A DNA stretch of 64,000 nt from Phycisphaerae bacterium (GTDB taxonomy: Bacteria > Planctomycetota > Phycisphaerae > Phycisphaerales > SM1A02). Where the stretch lies: the NCBI GenBank assembly GCA_002702575.1, contig PAAJ01000001.1, positions 1 through 64,000 of the forward strand, in the 5' to 3' direction. Shown piece by piece: positions 15,733-24,545 of the stretch (the first letter of the stretch is position 1; each line of letters begins with the position of its first letter). Under the pieces are notes generated by a model that saw only the letters and a program-made list of their open reading frames with translations, had not been told where the DNA came from and searched no databases. Position numbers and translations under genes: made by a program.

Positions 15733-16334
15733 CCCGAGGTGGCCGGCAGTTCGTGGATCACTCGATCGATCAGACCGTACTCCACCATCTGGTTGGCATC
15801 GAGCCACGTGTTGCGTTCACAATCCAGCCCGATCTGCTCGAGGGAACGCCCTGTCTGCTCGGAGTAGATGCCGTAGAGCACCTCCCGAAGACGGAGCATT
15901 TCACGTGCTTCGATCTCCAGATCCGTGGCCTGGCCTTCGAGGACACCGCCCAGAAGCGGCTGGTGCATCAGGTTCTTCGAATTCGGCAGGCTGGCACGCT
16001 TTCCCTTGGCACCGGAACACCCGATGAGCGATCCCATCGAGGCCGCCTGGCCAATGATGTAGGTGGCGACATCGCATTGGACGAAGTTCATGGTGTCGAT
16101 GATGCCGAGGCCTGCCGTCACCGATCCGCCAGGTGAATTCACGTAGAGGGAGATCTCGGAATCTCCGTCTTCATTGGCAAGAAAGAGGAGTTGCGCGACG
16201 ACGAGATTCGCCATCTCATCCGTGACCGGACCAGAGACGAACACGATTCGATCGCGAAGCAGCCTTGAAAAGATGTCATAGGCGCGCTCGCCGCGACCTT
16301 CCTTCTCGATGACCATGGGAACTAGGTGGGACAT
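15729..16334 (-). CDS. clpP: ClpP-family peptidase subunit with Ser-His-Asn triad
   Basis: 201 residues, ClpP fold, cytosolic. Ser99 (Gly-Gln-Ala-Ala-Ser-Met-Gly) and His124 (Met-His-Gln-Pro) are the nucleophile and base. The position of the catalytic Asp is Asn175 (Glu-Arg-Asn-Thr-Trp instead of Glu-Arg-Asp-x-Phe). Listeria ClpP1 has the same Asp-to-Asn change and works in a mixed complex with ClpP2. The second clpP gene lies 41 bp upstream on the same strand. No clpX is adjacent. Confidence 0.93.
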   Translation of the reverse strand: MSHLVPMVIEKEGRGERAYDIFSRLLRDRIVFVSGPVTDEMANLVVAQLLFLANEDGDSEISLYVNSPGGSVTAGLGIIDTMNFVQCDVATYIIGQAASMGSLIGCSGAKGKRASLPNSKNLMHQPLLGGVLEGQATDLEIEAREMLRLREVLYGIYSEQTGRSLEQIGLDCERNTWLDANQMVEYGLIDRVIHELPATSG

Positions 16335-16375
16335 GCCGGTGCCGTTCTCAAATATGGTTGAAGCAGTCGATTCGA

Positions 16376-17041
16376 CTACTTGTTGTCTTCTGGGAAATCG
16401 CAGACGACATCGACAAGGCCGTATTCCTTGGCTTCCGTCGCTGAAAAGAACTTGTCTCGCTCACTGTCTGCCGAAACCTTCTCCACGGGCTGTCCCGTGT
16501 GCTCCGACAGAATCTTGTTCAAGGCTGCCTTCGACTTGACGATTTCGTCGGCCTGGATCTTCACATCACTCGCCTGACCGGTCACGCCACCGTACGGCTG
16601 GTGGATCATGACCTTGGCATGTGGAAGGATGTGCCGCTGTCCTGCCGTTCCGGACGCAAGCAGAAGGGCTGCACCGGAATAGGCGCGGCCGATGCAGTAG
16701 GTCGCAACATCACTGGAGATGAAACGCATGGTGTCGTAGATCGCCAATGTGTCATCAACAGCACCGCCATGTGAGTTGATGTAGAAATTGATGGTCTGGC
16801 TTCTCTTCTGATCCTCCAGATACAGCATCTGCATCATCACACGGGAAGCCGTGGAATAGTTGATGTCGCCGATCAGGAAGATGATCCGGTTCTCGAGCAG
16901 CAGTTCGTCCAGCGTCATCTCTCTCGTACGCTGCATGGACGGTGTTGCCGCGCGATTCGCCTGGGGATCCATTGGAAGATGTCCCCGGCTCCCGAGAGAT
17001 GCCTGGTATTCGAGATTCGCTGGTGTGGAAAAATCCATCAT
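16376..17041 (-). CDS. clpP: ClpP-family peptidase subunit with intact triad
   Basis: 221 residues with a longer N-terminal extension (about 40 residues) than E. coli ClpP. The triad is Ser122 (Gly-Arg-Ala-Tyr-Ser-Gly-Ala), His147 (Met-Ile-His-Gln-Pro-Tyr) and Asp196 (Ser-Glu-Arg-Asp-Lys-Phe-Phe). The Tyr-Ser-Gly context differs from the usual Ala-Ser-Met, as in the second ClpP class of actinobacteria and cyanobacteria. It is first in a likely operon with the Asn-triad clpP, and a TATCAT -10-like hexamer lies at 17086-17091. The alternative start is 17038. Confidence 0.93.
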   Translation of the reverse strand: MMDFSTPANLEYQASLGSRGHLPMDPQANRAATPSMQRTREMTLDELLLENRIIFLIGDINYSTASRVMMQMLYLEDQKRSQTINFYINSHGGAVDDTLAIYDTMRFISSDVATYCIGRAYSGAALLLASGTAGQRHILPHAKVMIHQPYGGVTGQASDVKIQADEIVKSKAALNKILSEHTGQPVEKVSADSERDKFFSATEAKEYGLVDVVCDFPEDNK

Positions 17042-17137
17042 GGTCGTCGCTCCGCCCTGAACGAGCGGCTGCCTCCTTGGAAGGATGGCATGATAAGACG
17101 CTGAACCGGAATGCGTACAGCCCCAGACCTCGAAAGA

Positions 17138-18289
17138 TCAGTCGTCGAATTCCCCGATCGGCGGACCGGTACCTGCTGAAGACCCCGGAACGTCCGTATC
17201 GCCGGGGTCCCCGTCTCGGACCAGCGGCAAACGCAGCAGAAATCGTGCCCCCTCCGAATAGTCGGGATCGATCTGGAGTGTGCCGCCGTGCTCGGAGGCG
17301 ATCTTTCGTGTGACGGCCAGTCCGAGCCCGGTACCACGCTGACCCTTGCTCGAGGTGAACGGCTGAAAGATTTCCTCTTGTCGCGAGCCTTCGACACCGT
17401 CTCCATTGTCCTCCACGGCAACAATCACCCACTGACAGGGCTCGTCGACTTGCAGGACGACCCGGATCCGACCGGTCTTGGCGGGAATCGCCTCGATGGC
17501 GTTGGTCAGCAGGTTGAGGATGGCCTGATGGAACGCGGAAGCATCGACCGGTACGGGTGGCAGATCCTCCTGGCCCTCCATCTGAATAGTGACCTTCCGA
17601 TGCCGGCATTGAACGGCCAGCAGATCAATGGCTTCCTTGATGATCGGTCCAAGTTGAAGCGGCTCTGTTTCAACAGAAGCGGATCTGGACCAGGCGAGCA
17701 TGTTGAAGGTGAGATCGTGAATCCTGTCCAGGCTGCGGGACAGGATGGGCCATGCTTCATTGGCCATCTCGATGTCCTTCTTCGCCAGAGCGAGTTCAAT
17801 GGCCCCGGCGCCACCCCGAAGCCCCTGCATGATGTTCTTCACGGCATGGGAAATGGTGGCGACGGTTTCACCCATGCTGATGAGGCGGGCCTGGGCGGCA
17901 TCCGGCGATTGCGGTCGGGGGTTCGACAAGGCGACCGTGCCCTCCGCAGGAATCTCTCCAGATGGATCCGCCAGGGCAGCGGGGCCTCCGATCAGCCGAT
18001 CGGTATGCGTGAAGCGGAGCACGGTTTCACCACAGGTGATCTCGTCACCAGGCGTCAACGCCACACGATCATCGAGGCGGCGGCCATTGACCCAGGTTCC
18101 GTTCGCGGATCTGAGATCACGCAACCACCATGTATGGCCATCCGGGGTCAGCTCCGCATGACGCCTGCTCACCGAGCGATCGGTCAACGGCAACGCCTCG
18201 GATGATCTTCCGACCAGTTGCGGTTCGCCATCCGGCAAGGGATAGATCCGACCCTGGTCGACACCTCGAATGACTTCGAGCGCCAGCAT
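17138..18289 (-). CDS. Cytosolic histidine kinase with N-terminal FHA domain
   Basis: 383 residues, no membrane segment. Residues 5-95 are an FHA phosphothreonine-binding domain (Val-Gly-Arg-Ser, Ser-Arg-Arg-His-Ala, Arg-Ser-Ala-Asn-Gly-Thr-Trp-Val-Asn). Residues about 140-210 are the HisKA dimerisation domain with the phosphoacceptor His in Ile-Ser-His-Ala-Val-Lys-Asn. Residues about 225-355 form the HATPase with N (Asn-Leu-Leu-Thr-Asn-Ala), G1 (Asp-Asn-Gly-Asp-Gly) and G2 (Gly-Thr-Gly-Leu-Gly-Leu) boxes. No response regulator is adjacent. The FHA domain suggests input from Ser/Thr kinases. Confidence 0.92.
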   Translation of the reverse strand: MLALEVIRGVDQGRIYPLPDGEPQLVGRSSEALPLTDRSVSRRHAELTPDGHTWWLRDLRSANGTWVNGRRLDDRVALTPGDEITCGETVLRFTHTDRLIGGPAALADPSGEIPAEGTVALSNPRPQSPDAAQARLISMGETVATISHAVKNIMQGLRGGAGAIELALAKKDIEMANEAWPILSRSLDRIHDLTFNMLAWSRSASVETEPLQLGPIIKEAIDLLAVQCRHRKVTIQMEGQEDLPPVPVDASAFHQAILNLLTNAIEAIPAKTGRIRVVLQVDEPCQWVIVAVEDNGDGVEGSRQEEIFQPFTSSKGQRGTGLGLAVTRKIASEHGGTLQIDPDYSEGARFLLRLPLVRDGDPGDTDVPGSSAGTGPPIGEFDD

Positions 18290-18295
18290 GTCACC

Positions 18296-18301
18296 ATGCT
18301 A
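18296..18301 (-). promoter_or_regulatory. Candidate -10 element of a leaderless promoter (FHA-kinase)
   Basis: TAGCAT on the minus strand ends 6 nt before the ATG at 18289. It is divergent from the holA promoter, within a 65-bp intergenic region. Confidence 0.45.
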
Positions 18302-18342
18302 ACCGGGGATCCACGGGGATCCCACTCGACCCTGATCACAGG

Positions 18343-18348
18343 TACCCT
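18343..18348 (+). promoter_or_regulatory. Candidate -10 element of a leaderless promoter (holA)
   Basis: TACCCT ends 6 nt before the ATG at 18355. No ribosome-binding site is present in the gap. Confidence 0.4.
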
Positions 18349-18354
18349 GAAGTC

Positions 18355-19449
18355 ATGGCAGCACCGCGTCGCTCGAGAAAACCAGCAAACAAGGCCAAGC
18401 AGTTCGACACCTTCAACTTCGAAGGAACAGAGAAATGCGTCGTCATGGTCTGCAAGGATTCCTTTCTGCGAAGCCATTGCACCACGGCTGTCGTGGAAAA
18501 GCTGGAAGCCGTCCATGGTGAGATCGACCGATTCGAATTCGATGGAGAGTCGGATTCGGCAGGGGATGTGCTGGAAGAACTTCGTGCAGTCGGCCTTCTG
18601 CACAATCACAAGCTGGTCGTCCTCGACAAGGCTGATCGCTTTGTCGTCAACAAGGGCGACGAGGATTCCGGAAAGAAGTCGAAGGGCCCGAGTCGCTCAC
18701 GTCAACTGCTTGAAAAGTATGCGCAGGATCCTTCCGAAGGCGCCACGCTTCTCCTGCGAACGGAAACCTGGCGTGGCGGCAATCTCGACAACCACATGAC
18801 GGTTTTCAGGCTTGGTGTCGAAGACGAACATCAAGCTGCCGGCTGGTGTCTGAAGCGATGCATCAAGGTCTATGAAACCGAGATCGAGCTCGAAGCGGCA
18901 CAGCTGCTTGTGAGCCGAGTCGGAATGGATCTGGGTCGACTGGATGGTGAACTGGCCAAACTGGCCACATTGTCCCAGTCCGGATCCGCGATCTCCATAC
19001 GTGAAGTCCGGGAGGCGGTCGGTGCCTCACGTGAGGAAGAAGGCTGGGCCATCAAGGCTGCTGTGATTCTGGATGGCCCCGAAGGCAGCCTTCAGACGAT
19101 CCGGGAGATCTTCGATCTCTCAAGAGATCGACAGGACGTCCCTGCGTTCTGGGCCATCACGGAACTCCTGAGAGCGCTGCATTCCGCCTCCTCACTCCTC
19201 AAGCAGGGTCAGTCCCCGGGTCAGGCTCAACGCGCTGCTGGCATCTTCGACCGGAAGGGAGAGCGGCAGACCGCCAACCGCATCATGCAGATCGCCCAGC
19301 GGATGGGCCCGACTGAAGCTGCTCGGCGGCTGCAGGAGGCTCTGGCCATCCAGGCGGATCTTCGAAGAGGAATTGGTACTCCCAAGCACGCTCTTGAAGG
19401 CCTGACCGTCATCCTTGCCGATAGAGTCCGTGAGTTGTGCCCCCGCTGA
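18355..19449 (+). CDS. holA: DNA polymerase III delta subunit
   Basis: 364 residues. Clamp-loader delta subunit that opens the beta sliding clamp. The fold shows an AAA+-like N-terminal half with Leu-Leu-His-Asn-His-Lys-Leu-Val-Val-Leu-Asp-Lys-Ala-Asp (about residues 81-94) and the C-terminal helical collar with Leu-Leu-Arg-Ala-Leu-His. Like other delta subunits it has no Walker A motif. A charged insertion (about residues 98-118) is unusual. No clamp-loader partner is adjacent, although dnaN lies 12 kb away. Confidence 0.85.
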   Translation: MAAPRRSRKPANKAKQFDTFNFEGTEKCVVMVCKDSFLRSHCTTAVVEKLEAVHGEIDRFEFDGESDSAGDVLEELRAVGLLHNHKLVVLDKADRFVVNKGDEDSGKKSKGPSRSRQLLEKYAQDPSEGATLLLRTETWRGGNLDNHMTVFRLGVEDEHQAAGWCLKRCIKVYETEIELEAAQLLVSRVGMDLGRLDGELAKLATLSQSGSAISIREVREAVGASREEEGWAIKAAVILDGPEGSLQTIREIFDLSRDRQDVPAFWAITELLRALHSASSLLKQGQSPGQAQRAAGIFDRKGERQTANRIMQIAQRMGPTEAARRLQEALAIQADLRRGIGTPKHALEGLTVILADRVRELCPR

Positions 19450-19510
19450 AGATCAGCACGTTCGGGAGACAACTGGCCAAGGATGGCCCACAAGCGTGTC
19501 AGGAGGACAC

Positions 19511-20644
19511 ATGCGAGTTACCAGAACGCATCTACTGCTGCTTCCAGTATTGAGCCTGAGCCTGCCCGTGGCCTGCAAGAGCCCGGCGGGCTCTGGACAG
19601 GCTCCGGTGTCTCCGCCGGAACGCGTCACTCTGACCGAACCCGCTTCAACCGGAATCGAGGGGCCTCCCCAGCCGACCGCTGCGGATGAGATTGCTGCAC
19701 GGGCCCGTCAGGATCTCCTGGAAAGCATGGCGATCGGAGCCGTTGAACGGACTTCGTCCCCGTCGCCCCGGTCAACACCGGCTCAGACAGTCGTGACCTG
19801 GAAGGATCCTTCCACCATCAAGCCACCGTCTGCTCCGGAGCCGGCATCTCCACAAGGCATGCCACCGGCTTCCTCGATGCCGACGACCGCGTTGCCTGCT
19901 CATGATTCGCAGCCTGATATCGACGAACTGACACAGACGTTGGCACGAGCGCTTCATGATCGAAGTCATGATGGCGACAAGCCGATGCGTGATCTGACGG
20001 TGCTGGCAGCGCTCGCCATGCTGGATGCCGGCAATACGCTCGACTCCCAGACGATCCAGACATTGACTGAGGATGAACGCATCACGCTGCAGGGACTGCA
20101 GGACTGGTTCCTGGCCATGGAATCCGGAATGGATGATCGCACAGCGATCCTGGAGACGGTCCTTGAATCGGTTCGTGGACTTCAGGCCTCGCTTCGTCGC
20201 ACGCCTCGATTCGAACTGTCGGACACATCATTGGTGACTCGAGTGGGTGGGTTCGGTGACATCGACGAATGGGCACTCCGAAACGATGAAGAGCAGTACA
20301 ACTTCATTGCCCACAGCGGACAGGAAATCATTCTCTACCTGGAACTCGATGGTTTCGAGAGTCGACTCGACGACACGGGTCGATGGGAGACATCGACCAG
20401 CCAGCAACTCGTGATCTACTCCGATCGTGATGGCATCCCGGTATGGAAGGAGCAGTGGCAGACCGCCACCGATCTGGCGGGTTCTCGTCGGAACGACTAC
20501 TTCACCGCACAGAAGATCGAGATTCCGACCAATCTGTCCGTCGGCAAATATCAGTTGAAGGTCCGGGTTCGGGACGAGTTCTCACAGTCCGAGTCCGAAG
20601 CGACCATCCCATTCGTGATGACCGCAGCGGTACTCGCGCCCTGA
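19511..20644 (+). CDS. Secreted lipoprotein, function unknown
   Basis: 377 residues. The start at 19511 is fixed by AGGAGG at 19501-19506 and by the lipobox Leu-Pro-Val-Ala-Cys (Cys about residue 22). Residues 25-140 are Pro/Ser/Thr-rich and probably an extended linker. The C-terminal part (about 145-377) is folded: a helical segment, then a beta-rich domain ending in a pattern seen in extracellular beta-sandwich domains. No family was recognised. It follows holA by 61 bp and may have its own promoter. Confidence 0.75.
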   Translation: MRVTRTHLLLLPVLSLSLPVACKSPAGSGQAPVSPPERVTLTEPASTGIEGPPQPTAADEIAARARQDLLESMAIGAVERTSSPSPRSTPAQTVVTWKDPSTIKPPSAPEPASPQGMPPASSMPTTALPAHDSQPDIDELTQTLARALHDRSHDGDKPMRDLTVLAALAMLDAGNTLDSQTIQTLTEDERITLQGLQDWFLAMESGMDDRTAILETVLESVRGLQASLRRTPRFELSDTSLVTRVGGFGDIDEWALRNDEEQYNFIAHSGQEIILYLELDGFESRLDDTGRWETSTSQQLVIYSDRDGIPVWKEQWQTATDLAGSRRNDYFTAQKIEIPTNLSVGKYQLKVRVRDEFSQSESEATIPFVMTAAVLAP

Positions 20645-20652
20645 AGATGAAC

Positions 20653-21024
20653 TCATTCGCAGGCCTGTGCAGCCGGGACGTGGTCATCGGCATGTGAACT
20701 GCCGGATGCCTTCACGAAGACCTCACAGCATGAGAAGGTCTTGCCGTCATCACTGAATTCAAGTTGCTGTCTCGTGACACGCTGCCCACCGAGGAATCCA
20801 CCGTTGGCGGAAACCCAGACGTAGGCGATGTCGTTTTCAACCTTGGATCGATCGATCGTGGCCTTCCAGCCCGTCGAAGGAAAGATGAAATCGATCGTGG
20901 CTTCACTCTGATCAACGGATACGGAAACCGCTGGGCCGTCATAACCGGGAACAGACGTGACACAACCCGCTGGACCAGCCGCCGTCATGGCCGCCAACAC
21001 GATTCCGATCAGCTTCGTGTTCAA
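20653..21024 (-). CDS. Small lipoprotein, TTG start
   Basis: 123 residues. The likely start is TTG at 21024, overlapping the TGA of sucD (TTGA). It is immediately followed by a signal peptide with lipobox Gly-Pro-Ala-Gly-Cys (Cys about residue 21). A frame open further upstream would not encode a signal peptide. The mature part is beta-rich, with Phe-Ile-Phe-Pro-Ser-Thr-Gly-Trp and a Cys-Cys pair, and no recognised domain. Coupled to sucD by position only. Confidence 0.65.
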   Translation of the reverse strand: MNTKLIGIVLAAMTAAGPAGCVTSVPGYDGPAVSVSVDQSEATIDFIFPSTGWKATIDRSKVENDIAYVWVSANGGFLGGQRVTRQQLEFSDDGKTFSCCEVFVKASGSSHADDHVPAAQACE

Positions 21025-21986
21025 GACGTCACCCCATGAGCGGCATCGATACCCAGGGCTTCTGCCATTCGGATTCCGAGATCCGCAGGAGACTCCGAAA
21101 CAGTCACGCCACATGAAGACAGGGCTTCCATCTTGGCCTGTGCGGTGTCGTCGCTTCCACCGATGATCGCGCCGGCATGACCCATGCGCTTGCCCTTGGG
21201 TGCCGTGCGACCGGCAATGAACGCGGTCACGGGCTTGGTCATGTTTGCCTTGATCCACTCGCCTGCTTCAGCTTCGTCCGTGCCGCCGATTTCGCCGATC
21301 ATGACGACGCCATCGGTACCGGGATCCGCTTCGAACCGCTCCAGAAGATCGATGAAACCCATGCCTCGAACGGGATCGCCGCCGATTCCAACACAGGTTG
21401 TCTGCCCAAGGCCCATCGCCGACGTCTGCCATACGGCCTCGTAGGTCAGCGTTCCACTTCGACTGATGATGCCCACCGACTTGCCGGAAGGCGCGTCACC
21501 GGGCGCCTGATGAATGTACCCGGGCATGATGCCGATCTTGCAGCCGTCCTTGAAGGTCGCTGATGACCCTTCGCCGGACACCCGGGCTCCGGGTGTAATG
21601 ACACCGGGACAGTTGGGGCCGATGAGACAGCAATCGGGAAACTCCCGAAGGATCTGCTTCGTGCGAACCATGTCCTGAACGGGAATGCCTTCCGTGATGC
21701 AGCACACCACGCTCAGTCCCGCATGGGCTGCCTCGAGAATCGCGTCTGCAGCAAACGGCGGGGGAACGAAGATCATCGTTGCATTGGCACCAGTTGCATC
21801 GACTGCATCCTGGACCGTGTCGAAGATCGGAAGGCCGTTGGCATCGGTGGTGCCACCCTTGCCCGGCGTGGTACCGCCGACCATCTTGGTGCCGTAGTCC
21901 AGGCATCCCTTGGTATGAAAGGCGCCGGATGTGCCGGTGATGCCTTGGCAAATGACCTTGGTCGAGCCATCCACGAGGATTGACAT
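21021..21986 (-). CDS. sucD: Succinyl-CoA ligase (ADP-forming) alpha subunit
   Basis: 321 residues, slightly longer than the usual 290. TCA-cycle enzyme converting succinyl-CoA to succinate with formation of ATP or GTP. It has the N-terminal CoA-binding Rossmann domain (Gln-Gly-Ile-Thr-Gly near residue 14), Ile-Gly-Pro-Asn-Cys-Pro-Gly, and the phosphohistidine site Gly-His-Ala-Gly-Ala-Ile. A good ribosome-binding site (GGGAGTG) precedes the ATG. The beta subunit gene sucC, normally adjacent, is absent. Confidence 0.95.
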   Translation of the reverse strand: MSILVDGSTKVICQGITGTSGAFHTKGCLDYGTKMVGGTTPGKGGTTDANGLPIFDTVQDAVDATGANATMIFVPPPFAADAILEAAHAGLSVVCCITEGIPVQDMVRTKQILREFPDCCLIGPNCPGVITPGARVSGEGSSATFKDGCKIGIMPGYIHQAPGDAPSGKSVGIISRSGTLTYEAVWQTSAMGLGQTTCVGIGGDPVRGMGFIDLLERFEADPGTDGVVMIGEIGGTDEAEAGEWIKANMTKPVTAFIAGRTAPKGKRMGHAGAIIGGSDDTAQAKMEALSSCGVTVSESPADLGIRMAEALGIDAAHGVTS

Positions 21987-22095
21987 GGTTCACTCCCTGC
22001 TGGAACAGACGAGGCCTCGTCGAGGCCGAACGACAAGTCTAGCAGGCTGCGGAGATCCGCCGCCAGAGTCGCCTGGACAGGGCGATGTGGATCAC

Positions 22096-24327
22096 TCAGG
22101 AGTTGTAGACCGCCAGAAGGGCAAGCAGATCGTCGACATCGACGTCACCGTCGGCATCCGTATCGCCCGGACAATCCGCTGGATCTTCACAGTCTCCGTA
22201 GTTGGACAGCAGCTCGAGCAGATCGTCCACATCGACATCACCATCACAATCCACATCACTCGGATCACAGTCGGTCTGGAGCGATCGCTCGGTGGCCTCG
22301 CCGCCCTTTGAACCGAGTCCCTGGTCGGGCTCGATCTTTCCGGGGTCCTCGTACATGATGACGTCAGTCACCTTGCCCTTCGTCGAGCTGGACTGCAGGT
22401 TCCGAGTGAACATCCATTCGGCATCCACAGTGACCAGTTCCGTGCCGTTGCCCTGGATATTGATCATGCCAAGAACCGGATCTCCAGGTTCTTCCATGTT
22501 CAACCGCAGCAATTCATTTGGAATGCCTGAAACGGAATCAACCGCTCTGATCTTCCACATCAGTTCGTAAGGATCCGGCGTCGTGTTGTGAACGGCGAAT
22601 TCGAACGGTGTGATCTCTCCGATCGGAATCGCCTGGACGCCCATCGGAAGGCCGAGTGGCTCGACGCAGATCGAGTTGCTCTGGATCACGAAACCGCGGC
22701 GGATTTCCAGATCCTCGACTCGACCGGCTTCCTTGAGGATGCCTCGCCAACAACCCGACTCGGCATCTTCGACCATGCCCTGCGGCTTGGTGATGGTCAC
22801 CTTGATTTCCCGTTGACCAAGCGCTGGAACCTCGATTGGATTCTGGGTATCGGCAACGAAGGTGACGGGCCCGTCGATGTCGCAGTCCGTGCCGTTCGCA
22901 GGAACCCCATCGAAGAAGAGTTCGAAGGAGCGAGCTTCGTCGAGGTCATTGAAGATGGTGATCGCTGCGACGGTCTGAGTCGCACCATCACAGAATGGCG
23001 TGAAGCGGGTCACGTGGAATCGCTGGCGGCAGAACCCGCCGCAACCCGCCTCGGCGATCTTCATGATCGAGTCGGACGACATCGGAAAGTCGACGATGAT
23101 CATCTCATCGAGACCACCATCAAAGAAACGTGAGAGTCCGTTGGGATCCTCAAGCGCACCGAGGTAGAGCGGCGAACTGTTGACGAGATCATCCGCCGCC
23201 GACGTTGGATCTGCAGTGCCCTCGCCGGATCCATTGATATAGAACCGGATGCCGGTAGGACTGTCCCGATCGATGGAGACCGCCACATGCACCCAACGAT
23301 CCGCCGGAACCGGGGATGTTGAAGACGCCAGAACGGATCCGCCCGACTGATCGCGCATGAGCAGGCTGAGACGATTGTCGTTCAGCAGTCCGAGACTCCA
23401 TCCAACCGGTGATCCATTGAGGTTGAACTTGCTGAAGAGGATTCTCGTGCCACTGGCACCACCATCCGCCTTGATCCAGCCCATGAGCGTGAAGTCGTCA
23501 CCGGACTCGAAGTTCAATGGAGCGGCATCGGGGGTTCGAAGATGTCCACTGATGCCATCCAGCAGGAGGCCATTCTGAACGGCACCCGAAACACCGGGAA
23601 TGACACCACCATTGTGGGTGACGTTGTGATTGCCGACGACATCCACGGATGAGGTGACACCCGCTTCTTCATCCATCATCCACCAGGCCACCATGCCTTC
23701 TGGTGCCCGGACACATTCCGGACAGAGCGGTTCATCGCAGTCATCCGAACATGTGACCGTGAAGTAATACGGCGAACCACCGCCGACACAGGGAATGCCG
23801 TCCAGAATCGGACCGGATCCCTGGAAACCCGGCTGTACACGGATCAGAAGCTCGCTCAACTTGGGTGCGCAAAGAACCATCTCCATGATCCACTCACCGG
23901 TTGCAGGATCGAACGTGCAATCCTCAATTTCAACGGGTGGATCAAAGCAACTGGTCTTCACATGCGCGAGCAGGGGAACGCTCGAATGGAACTGGAGGAC
24001 GTACTCGTCGCTTCCACTGTCATTGTCATCCTGCACTTCAAGTCGATACCAGTCGATGTCTCGAAAACCGTTGTCAGCCCAGGTTGTGGCACACACAAGA
24101 TCGCCACAGGCCGCTTCGGTGAATTGGCCATTGGGAGAATCACAACCAGAGTTGATCTGGCTGCCACAGGACTCGCCTTCGACGACATCCGCGAAACCTG
24201 GGCAATCACCGGGAGGTGTCTGAGCCAGGGCGGGTGACGCGAACAGAACAATGGACAGGACCCATCCGATCGCTTGATACAGATTGGTCCGTCGTTTGGA
24301 TTCGACGGCAACTGGCAGCCTTGTCAT
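22096..24327 (-). CDS. Secreted LamG-domain protein with C-terminal dockerin-like repeats
   Basis: 743 residues. The signal peptide ends Ala-Leu-Ala-Gln (about residue 36). An N-terminal beta-sandwich-like domain (about 40-200) with several cysteines is followed by a LamG/concanavalin-like domain (about 208-425). A further beta-rich region follows. The C-terminus (about 690-743) has two Asp-x-Asp-Gly-Asp-Val-Asp-Val-Asp-Asp-Leu-Leu repeats, the Ca-binding loops of dockerin type I. The ribosome-binding site AAGGAG precedes the ATG. No cohesin is in the window, so the tail may act in sorting or surface attachment. Confidence 0.88.
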   Translation of the reverse strand: MTRLPVAVESKRRTNLYQAIGWVLSIVLFASPALAQTPPGDCPGFADVVEGESCGSQINSGCDSPNGQFTEAACGDLVCATTWADNGFRDIDWYRLEVQDDNDSGSDEYVLQFHSSVPLLAHVKTSCFDPPVEIEDCTFDPATGEWIMEMVLCAPKLSELLIRVQPGFQGSGPILDGIPCVGGGSPYYFTVTCSDDCDEPLCPECVRAPEGMVAWWMMDEEAGVTSSVDVVGNHNVTHNGGVIPGVSGAVQNGLLLDGISGHLRTPDAAPLNFESGDDFTLMGWIKADGGASGTRILFSKFNLNGSPVGWSLGLLNDNRLSLLMRDQSGGSVLASSTSPVPADRWVHVAVSIDRDSPTGIRFYINGSGEGTADPTSAADDLVNSSPLYLGALEDPNGLSRFFDGGLDEMIIVDFPMSSDSIMKIAEAGCGGFCRQRFHVTRFTPFCDGATQTVAAITIFNDLDEARSFELFFDGVPANGTDCDIDGPVTFVADTQNPIEVPALGQREIKVTITKPQGMVEDAESGCWRGILKEAGRVEDLEIRRGFVIQSNSICVEPLGLPMGVQAIPIGEITPFEFAVHNTTPDPYELMWKIRAVDSVSGIPNELLRLNMEEPGDPVLGMINIQGNGTELVTVDAEWMFTRNLQSSSTKGKVTDVIMYEDPGKIEPDQGLGSKGGEATERSLQTDCDPSDVDCDGDVDVDDLLELLSNYGDCEDPADCPGDTDADGDVDVDDLLALLAVYNS

Positions 24328-24533
24328 GGGCGCAGCTCCTTCTCTCCGCTGTTCGAGGCGGACATGGGGGTTCTCATCCCTTGTGCGTCCAGCCCCCGTG
24401 GCATCTCACCGCAAATCTCAGGATCTCCCGGAAATGGGCTCTGGGCAAGAGAATCTCGGTGGAGTTCGGACAGGAATCGTGGATCACCCGTGTACAGACG
24501 CCTTCAGGGCCCCTCCTGCAGGCCACGCATGGA

Positions 24534-24539
24534 TACACT
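24534..24539 (+). promoter_or_regulatory. Candidate -10 element of a leaderless promoter (purM)
   Basis: TACACT ends 6 nt before the ATG at 24546. The gap holds no Shine-Dalgarno. Confidence 0.5.
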
Positions 24540-24545
24540 GACCCG

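Noticed and set aside
20653-21258. Longer ATG-initiated version of the lipoprotein gene after sucD
   Set aside because: The first 78 residues would be read out of frame through the sucD 3' end and carry no signal peptide. TTG at 21024 gives a direct lipoprotein signal.
24216-24545. N-terminal extension of purM by 110 residues
   Set aside because: The frame is open, but the extension has no AIR-synthetase homology and overlaps the start of the divergent LamG gene. The family begins at 24546.
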